DNA from: Stackebrandtia albiflava
GTDB lineage: Bacteria > Actinomycetota > Actinomycetes > Mycobacteriales > Micromonosporaceae
DNA: 64,000 bases
Assembly (NCBI RefSeq): GCF_007994225.1
Contig: NZ_VLLL01000005.1
Span: forward strand, 1,287,142-1,351,141
Direction: 5' to 3'
In this document: in pieces, positions 57,182 through 64,000 of the stretch
How positions within the stretch are numbered: the first letter of the stretch is position 1
Layout: each line of letters starts with the position of its first letter
The notes under the pieces: model-generated
Database searches by the model: none
What the model saw: only the letters and a program-made list of their open reading frames with translations
Told to the model about the DNA's origin: nothing
Translations under genes and position numbers: made by a program

Positions 57182-58642
57182 TCAGCTCGACAGGGCGGTG
57201 ACGATGCCGTACGGAATCGTCACCGGCGCGACCTCCTTCGACGTCAGGTCGAGGTGGGCCATGCCCAGGCCGGTCGTACGCAGTTCGATCCGGTGCAGCA
57301 GGCCGTCGTCCCGGCCGACCCAGTACCGGTACGGGGCGGCCCCGGGTTCGGTCTCGGGGTCGCCGGCGAGGGGGAACTCGTACACGTCCACGGTCGTTCC
57401 GCCACGGGTGTCCTCACGCAGCCACCGTGCGGAGTCGGGGACCTCCTCGACCGGTCCGTTCTGGGCGCTGCCCATGACCAGCAGCTTGTACATGAGGGTG
57501 TCGAGATCGCCCGCCTCACCGGACTCGATCCGGTCGTCCCAGCGTTGCGCCGTCCATCCCTCCGTGGGCGGCGGCGACGGCGGGAGACCGTTCACCGGCT
57601 GCCGTAGGGTCGCCGCGCCGGTCGGGAGCACGAACAGGAGGCCGTCGTTCTCCTCGCCGGGCGCGTCGACGGCCAGGTACACCAGTGACGCGCGCCAGTC
57701 CAGGTAGCCCTCGGCGCGGATGACCCGGTCGTCCGACACCGGCAGCTCGAGTGAGACCTCGGCCGTCCTGCCGCTGTTGGCCGCCCGCAGCCCCGCCAGC
57801 CTCGCCACCTCCTCGTCGGTGAGTTCCCGGGGGTCGCCGGTGGCGCCGCCCAGCACGTCCACCGGGGTGATCTCCGGCGTGTCCGACCGGGCGAGCAGGA
57901 AGTCGACCGTGGCGAGCCCGTGACCGCCCGGGTCGATCTGGACCCGGCGCAGTCTGGACTCCCGATCGACCCAGAACACCGCCTCCGGGACGGCCGCGGT
58001 CTCGGAGGCGGCGTCGGCGTCGCCGGTGGGGACGTCCGGTTGTAGCAGGAACGGTGCCCGCACCACGTCCACCGTGGCGCCGTCCACGGCGGCCTCGCGC
58101 AGCCACACGCCCTTCTCGCGCAGGTACCCGGAGTCGGCGGGTTGCGGGGAACCCAGTGCCATCAACGCGGACAGCACGATGTCGGTCGCGGCCTGGGCGG
58201 GCGGCACCGAGGCGGGGTCCTCGGCGGCGGCCATGCGACGCACCGTCCAGCCCCGGTCGGGAACCTCCCCGGACTCGGGATCGGCGTCGCCGGTGTGGCT
58301 GGCGATGAGCCCGGGGACCGCCTGGACCAGCGTCGCGTCGGATCCCTCGATGTCGGCGCCGGCGTGGACGAGGTGGCGGCGCCAGTCGATGTGCCCCTCC
58401 AGGCCCCCGCCGCCGAGCGAGTCGGGCAGCGCGAGCCGCATCGCGACGGGGCCGGCCTCCTGATTCGTCGTGCGGACTTCCGCGAGACGGGTGGCCTCGG
58501 CCTCGGTGAGTCGCCGGGCCTGTTCGACCGGGTCTCGCAGACAGCTCGTGGCGGCCCATCCCACCGCGCCGATCATGCCGGCGCAGACCAGCCAGACCAC
58601 GGCCCGGTGCAGTGTGTCACGTCGTGTGCTCGTTGTACCCAC
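57182..58642 (-). CDS. Membrane-anchored protein with duplicated exposed domain
   Basis: A protein of about 486 aa of no recognised family. An N-terminal helix (AVVWLVCAGMIGAVGWAATS) is followed by two similar exposed halves, each starting LTEAEATRLAEVRTTN or LTDEEVARLAGLRAAN, then a DWR-containing strand (HIDWRRHLVHAGAD / YLDWRASLVYLAVD) and a C-terminal FWVDRESRLRRV / YWVGRDDGLLHRI strand. The fold may be LolA/LppX-like (inference). Start uncertain: GTG 58642 chosen, but TTCACT-N17-TACAAC overlaps it and would favour a later GTG. Confidence 0.7.
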   Translation of the reverse strand: MGTTSTRRDTLHRAVVWLVCAGMIGAVGWAATSCLRDPVEQARRLTEAEATRLAEVRTTNQEAGPVAMRLALPDSLGGGGLEGHIDWRRHLVHAGADIEGSDATLVQAVPGLIASHTGDADPESGEVPDRGWTVRRMAAAEDPASVPPAQAATDIVLSALMALGSPQPADSGYLREKGVWLREAAVDGATVDVVRAPFLLQPDVPTGDADAASETAAVPEAVFWVDRESRLRRVQIDPGGHGLATVDFLLARSDTPEITPVDVLGGATGDPRELTDEEVARLAGLRAANSGRTAEVSLELPVSDDRVIRAEGYLDWRASLVYLAVDAPGEENDGLLFVLPTGAATLRQPVNGLPPSPPPTEGWTAQRWDDRIESGEAGDLDTLMYKLLVMGSAQNGPVEEVPDSARWLREDTRGGTTVDVYEFPLAGDPETEPGAAPYRYWVGRDDGLLHRIELRTTGLGMAHLDLTSKEVAPVTIPYGIVTALSS

Positions 58643-58722
58643 ACAAGTGCAACGAGTGAACTCCGGTGAGGTGATTGGCGCGTGACACGGGTCGGTCCCG
58701 GCCCGGTGTCGGTGGTGGCGCG

Positions 58723-58728
58723 TAGGTT
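58723..58728 (+). promoter_or_regulatory. -10 element of leaderless uvrB
   Basis: TAGGTT lies 6 nt before the GTG at 58735 with no Shine-Dalgarno. No LexA box is visible, unlike at ruvC. Confidence 0.45.
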
Positions 58729-58734
58729 GGTGTG

Positions 58735-60834
<2,100 letters not shown>

Positions 60835-60840
60835 TCCCGC

Positions 60841-61335
60841 TCACGGCCGGTGCCGGAGCAGGTCCCGGGTCAGCTCGAGGTGGCCGAGGTGCTGGTACAG
60901 CTCCTCCAGGATGTGGACCAGCGCCTCCTCCTGAGTGAACTCCGTCTCCCGCCCCTGCGGACGCCAGTCCGGCCGGGGCGGATGGCGCAGCGGTTCACCC
61001 GGTAGCAACGCCGCGAGGTCGGAGCGCAACCGGGCCACGGCGGTGTGGGCGCGCACCGCCAGCGCCGCCGGGGAACCGGCGGCGCTGAACTCGGCGTCGC
61101 GGTCGCGGGTGACCGCGCGTCCGGCGATGCCCCGGCCCGCCCAGAACGAGACGACGCCCAGGCAGTGCGTCAGTATCTGGTACGGACTGTTGGCGCCGGG
61201 CAGGTCGGGGCGGGTGTTGGCGAGTTCGTCACCCAGGCCGGTGACGATGTCGATCATCTGTTCCAGCGCATGTCCGGCGAATCGGAAGAGCTGGTCGGTG
61301 GTGACGATGCGGGGACTTCCGGTGTCGGTGGACAT
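60841..61335 (-). CDS. DinB/DUF664-like four-helix protein
   Basis: A 164-aa helical protein. The opening LFRFAGHALEQMIDIVTGLGDELAN, the His in ILTHCLGVVSFW and the pair HILEELYQHLGHLE give the three-His arrangement of DinB-type metal-dependent (often thiol-dependent) enzymes. In actinobacteria several use mycothiol; the substrate here is unknown. ATG 61335 has AAAGG 6 nt upstream. Convergent with uvrB (6-bp gap). Confidence 0.8.
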   Translation of the reverse strand: MSTDTGSPRIVTTDQLFRFAGHALEQMIDIVTGLGDELANTRPDLPGANSPYQILTHCLGVVSFWAGRGIAGRAVTRDRDAEFSAAGSPAALAVRAHTAVARLRSDLAALLPGEPLRHPPRPDWRPQGRETEFTQEEALVHILEELYQHLGHLELTRDLLRHRP

Positions 61336-61532
61336 CATGTGCCTTTCGTGACCGAGGACACGACCACGTGCGGGTCCGGGGGCCTCACCGGAGGGCCGGG
61401 CTGCGGTGGCCGGAAGACGGAATTACCCATCCACGAGCCAAAGCCCGTCATCGGGAGGATGATCGAATTGTGATCTTCGGACCGTCCCCGGTGGCGTTCC
61501 GAGAGAGGTAAGGCAGAATGGGCGGGTACGAC

Positions 61533-61682
61533 AGGAGGGGAGTATCCCCGAGCGTCAAGGTCGTCAACACGGAATGGCGGTGTCTCCGCCGGTCCCGGCC
61601 TTGTCGGTCGTCCCAGCACGGCACGGTGCCAGCGAGACGGCGCGCCTGGTGTTGGCGGCGGGAGAGACCTCCGGTATCACCA
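61533..61682 (+). promoter_or_regulatory. yybP-ykoY-type (Mn2+) riboswitch before terC
   Basis: The leader begins AGGAGGGGAGTATCCCC and GGTCGTCAACACGG, contains paired GC-rich arms, and ends GGGAGAGACCTCCGGTATCACC; these are the conserved ends I recall for yybP-ykoY elements, which sense Mn2+ and often precede TerC-family genes. It lies in the 378-bp gap after the DinB gene; bases 61336-61532 show no gene. Confidence 0.75.
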
Positions 61683-61713
61683 TCGCAGTGTTAACCGGAA
61701 GGTTTCGAAGAAC

Positions 61714-62820
61714 GTGGATGTATCTGTAGCTGTCTGGGTCGTCACCCTGGTGGCTGTCGTGGCTTTGCTGGCCGTCGACCTCATCATCGTGGGACGACGC
61801 CCACACGAGCCCTCGACGAAGGAGTCGTCGCTGTGGGTGGTGTTCTACGTCTCCCTGGCCGTCCTGTTCGGCGCGGGTGTGTGGCTCACCTCGGGCGGCG
61901 AGTTCGCCGGTCAGTTCTACGCCGGATGGATCACCGAATACAGCCTCTCGGTGGACAACCTGTTCGTATTCCTGGTCATCATGAGCAGTTTCGCGGTGCC
62001 ACGCATCTACCAGCAGAAGGTGCTGATGATCGGCATCATCACCGCCCTGGTGCTGCGCGGTGTCTTCATCGCCATCGGTGCCGCGCTGATCGAGCGGTTC
62101 GTCTGGGTGTTCTTCATCTTCGGCGCCTTCCTCATCTACACCGCCTTCACCATGCTGCGCACCGGCCTGGACGAGGACGAGCACAAGGAGAACCGGGTCA
62201 TCAAGTGGAGCCGCCGGGTCCTTCCCGTGACCGACGGCTACGTCGGGGCGAAGATCATCACGAAGATCGACGGTCGCCGGATGGCCACCCCCATGCTGAT
62301 CGTGATGATCGCCATCGGTACCACCGACCTGATGTTCGCGGTCGACTCCATCCCGGCGATCTTCGGCCTGACGCAGGAGGGCTACCTGGTCTTCACCGCC
62401 AACGTCTTCGCCCTGATGGGGCTGCGCCAGCTCTACTTCCTGCTGGGTGGCCTGGTGAACCGGCTGGTGTACCTGTCCTACGGCCTGGGGGCGGTGCTGG
62501 CCTTCATCGGGGTGAAGCTGGTGCTGCACGCCCTGCACGACAACAACCTGCCGTTCATCAACGGCGGTGAGCCCGTGCCGGGCATCCCCGACATCTCCAC
62601 CCTCACCTCGCTGGTCGTCATCGTGTCGATCCTGGTGATCGCCACGGTCGCCAGCCTCATCAAGTCCTCCTCCGACCGGCGCAAAGGCATCCTGCCGGAT
62701 TCCCCGGCGGCCGAGGCCGCCAAGGCACCCGACCCCTACACGGCCGGCGCGCAGGGCGACGTGAAGGACGACCGCGACCTCAAGGACACCCGCGACGCGC
62801 GGTCGTCCCGCAGGCGCTGA
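61714..62820 (+). CDS. TerC-family integral membrane protein (probable Mn2+ exporter)
   Basis: A 368-aa protein with about nine helices. The two signature blocks YSLSVDNLFVFLVIMSSF and GTTDLMFAVDSIPAIFGLT carry the conserved acidic residues. TerC/Alx proteins are implicated in Mn2+ export and metalation of exported proteins. The 60-residue C-terminal tail is charged and disordered. GTG start with GGAAGG about 11 nt upstream. The upstream riboswitch supports metal-dependent expression. Confidence 0.92.
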   Translation: MDVSVAVWVVTLVAVVALLAVDLIIVGRRPHEPSTKESSLWVVFYVSLAVLFGAGVWLTSGGEFAGQFYAGWITEYSLSVDNLFVFLVIMSSFAVPRIYQQKVLMIGIITALVLRGVFIAIGAALIERFVWVFFIFGAFLIYTAFTMLRTGLDEDEHKENRVIKWSRRVLPVTDGYVGAKIITKIDGRRMATPMLIVMIAIGTTDLMFAVDSIPAIFGLTQEGYLVFTANVFALMGLRQLYFLLGGLVNRLVYLSYGLGAVLAFIGVKLVLHALHDNNLPFINGGEPVPGIPDISTLTSLVVIVSILVIATVASLIKSSSDRRKGILPDSPAAEAAKAPDPYTAGAQGDVKDDRDLKDTRDARSSRRR

Positions 62821-62828
62821 CACACGAC

Positions 62829-62861
62829 GACGGCGGCCGGACGAGTCATCCGGCCGCCGTC
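62829..62861. terminator. Bidirectional hairpin terminator
   Basis: GACGGCGGCCGGA pairs with TCCGGCCGCCGTC around a 7-nt loop, between terC and the convergent NlpC/P60 gene. Confidence 0.8.
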
Positions 62862-62874
62862 ATCTTGGTCAGGT

Positions 62875-63816
62875 TCAGTCGGCGAACACGCGGTGGGCGC
62901 CGACGAAGGTCTCCGCCCGTTCCTCCGTGAACTCCTCGGCCACGACCTTGCCGTAGTTCCCGGCGGCGTGGATCATGGCGGGTTTCCCGGACGGGCCGGG
63001 CTCGGTCGCGACACCGATGTGGTGGATGCGCTTGCCGCGGCGCGCGAAGAAGTACAGGTCGCCGGGACGCGCGTCCTCCGGTGCGATCGCGGTGGTGGCG
63101 TCCGCCTGGTCGTGGGCGTCACGCGGCAACTGGATGCCCAGCATCCGGTACGCCAGGTACACCAGCCCCGAGCAGTCGACGCCGTAGGCGGTGAGCCCAC
63201 CCCACACGTACGGGGTGTCCAGCAACTGCCCGGCGACGTTCACCGCGTCCAGTCGGCCCGCCGCGGACCCGACCGGCTCGTTCGGCGCCTCGGTGATGTC
63301 GCGGACGCGGACCCAACCCGGCGGCTGCGGGCCGGGCAGCACGACCCGGCTCCAGCCCCGGTAGGACTCCTCGTCGATGACCGTGAGGCGGGTACCCAGG
63401 GTCACGCCGGGGATCAGCACCTCGCCGTCGGGCTCGTCACGGACCGCGGTGGCGGTCGCCGACACCAGGTGCGGGCGACCAGGCCGTACGGGCGCGGTGG
63501 TCGTGAGCTGGCGCGTCGGGATCCAACCGGGGTAACCACGCGCGTCCTCACTGGACGGCTGACCGGGCACGATCACCTTCGCCCAACCGTCCTCGATCTC
63601 CTCCACGTGCACCTCGTCACCGAGGAGCACCTGGCTGAGGGTGCGGTCCACCAGGCCGTCGACCCGTTGTTCGCGTGTCATGCCACTGACCCAGTCGCGG
63701 ATGGCCGAGTGGGTTCCGAGCGCCAGGCGGTCTGACGTCTCGGCGGCCTTGGGGGAAGTCCACAATGTCGCCGCGGCGACCGCCACGCGTGCATCGTGTC
63801 CGATTTCGACTGTCAC
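62875..63816 (-). CDS. NlpC/P60 peptidase with SH3 domains (murein-peptide recycling type)
   Basis: A 313-aa protein. Two SH3b-like domains (residues about 50-185) precede an NlpC/P60 domain with catalytic Cys in VDCSGLVYLAYR, His in HHIGVATE and a third polar residue in MIHAAGNYG. There is no signal peptide, so it is probably cytoplasmic like YkfC, a gamma-D-glutamyl-L-diamino acid endopeptidase. GTG with GAGGGG 5 nt upstream. It lies 64 nt behind a probable dipeptide epimerase, the usual partner. Confidence 0.9.
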   Translation of the reverse strand: MTVEIGHDARVAVAAATLWTSPKAAETSDRLALGTHSAIRDWVSGMTREQRVDGLVDRTLSQVLLGDEVHVEEIEDGWAKVIVPGQPSSEDARGYPGWIPTRQLTTTAPVRPGRPHLVSATATAVRDEPDGEVLIPGVTLGTRLTVIDEESYRGWSRVVLPGPQPPGWVRVRDITEAPNEPVGSAAGRLDAVNVAGQLLDTPYVWGGLTAYGVDCSGLVYLAYRMLGIQLPRDAHDQADATTAIAPEDARPGDLYFFARRGKRIHHIGVATEPGPSGKPAMIHAAGNYGKVVAEEFTEERAETFVGAHRVFAD

Positions 63817-63880
63817 GTGTTCCCCTCCCGGGGTTCGATACCAAGGGTGTTGTCGGTGGTCGCAGGAACCTTAAACAATC

Positions 63881-64000
63881 TCATGACCCGGTTGCCCCCT
63901 CGGCACGCCGAACGGAATCGGTTTGCGGCGAAAAAGTTACCCGGCCAAGACCCGGGCCGGTGTCGAGGTGTAGGGAACCGTCGGCGTACCGCAGGCCCGG
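63881..64000 (-). CDS. C-terminus of a probable dipeptide epimerase (partial)
   Basis: An open leftward frame enters from the window edge and ends at a TGA (63883-63881), leaving 39 residues: PGLRYADGSLHLDTGPGLG followed by a polar tail. This resembles the C-terminal strand of enolase-superfamily L-Ala-D/L-Glu epimerases. The position directly upstream of a signal-less NlpC/P60 gene supports the call. Only the last residues are visible, so the assignment is tentative. Confidence 0.5.
   Translation of the reverse strand, partial: PGLRYADGSLHLDTGPGLGRVTFSPQTDSVRRAEGATGS

Overview
The window comes from a very GC-rich actinobacterium. The evidence is NNC/NNG-biased codons, frequent GTG and TTG starts, many start codons placed 6-8 nt after a TANNNT -10 element (leaderless mRNAs), a SARP regulator, a CoaE-GrpB fusion, an ANTAR response regulator and the order ruvCAB-yajC-secDF-relA-PPIase-hisS. 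Gene order suggests Micromonosporales/Glycomycetales (Stackebrandtia-like), but this is a guess.

Layout. 1-440 is a truncated Bcr/CflA-type MFS exporter. 868-2024 looks like one transcription unit: a conserved orphan protein (923-1654), then two tandem RNAs that fold as circularly permuted tRNA mimics, with T arm, closed acceptor stem and D arm in that order, and an extended stem where the anticodon arm would be. This is the architecture of bacterial Y RNAs (YrlA type), but no Ro60/Rsr gene is nearby. It is the most unusual element here. 2189-4011 holds a Tat-secreted EEP-fold phosphohydrolase and a GNAT enzyme. 4360-10442 is a DNA-repair and protein-export block: ruvCAB behind a LexA-like box, then yajC-secD-secF. 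10503-17141 holds a small basic protein, relA, two related membrane-anchored proteins (one a cyclophilin), a glyoxalase-II-like hydrolase and hisS. 17148-21806 holds surface proteins, a DUF485/solute:sodium symporter pair and a DoxX-like membrane protein behind a large palindrome.

22228-31761 is central metabolism: glutamate synthase (gltBD), a GNAT enzyme, pyruvate kinase and acyl-CoA thioesterase II. 31829-36225 has a membrane protein with a repetitive exposed tail, divergent from a 1001-aa SARP/NB-ARC/TPR regulator. 36319-40907 is an Rrf2 regulator facing a TSUP transporter with an Rrf2-like palindrome, then a tiny acidic lipoprotein, an MBL-fold hydrolase, an FAD monooxygenase and an alpha/beta-hydrolase remnant. 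The coding strand there is unusually C-rich. A LAGLIDADG-type protein and a tRNA with a CAA anticodon but a short variable loop follow.

42129-48594 holds the ANTAR regulator and a branched-chain amino-acid ABC transporter. LivH carries an extracellular domain, a GlnR-like site precedes the operon, and livK is convergent beyond a 166-bp MITE-like element. 48789-60834 carries polA, rpsA, an acyltransferase, an acyl-ACP desaturase behind two tandem palindromes, coaE-grpB, a methyltransferase, a duplicated-domain membrane-anchored protein and uvrB. 60841-64000 has a DinB-like protein, a yybP-ykoY-type riboswitch before terC, an NlpC/P60 peptidase and the C-terminus of a probable dipeptide epimerase, which with the peptidase suggests murein-peptide recycling.
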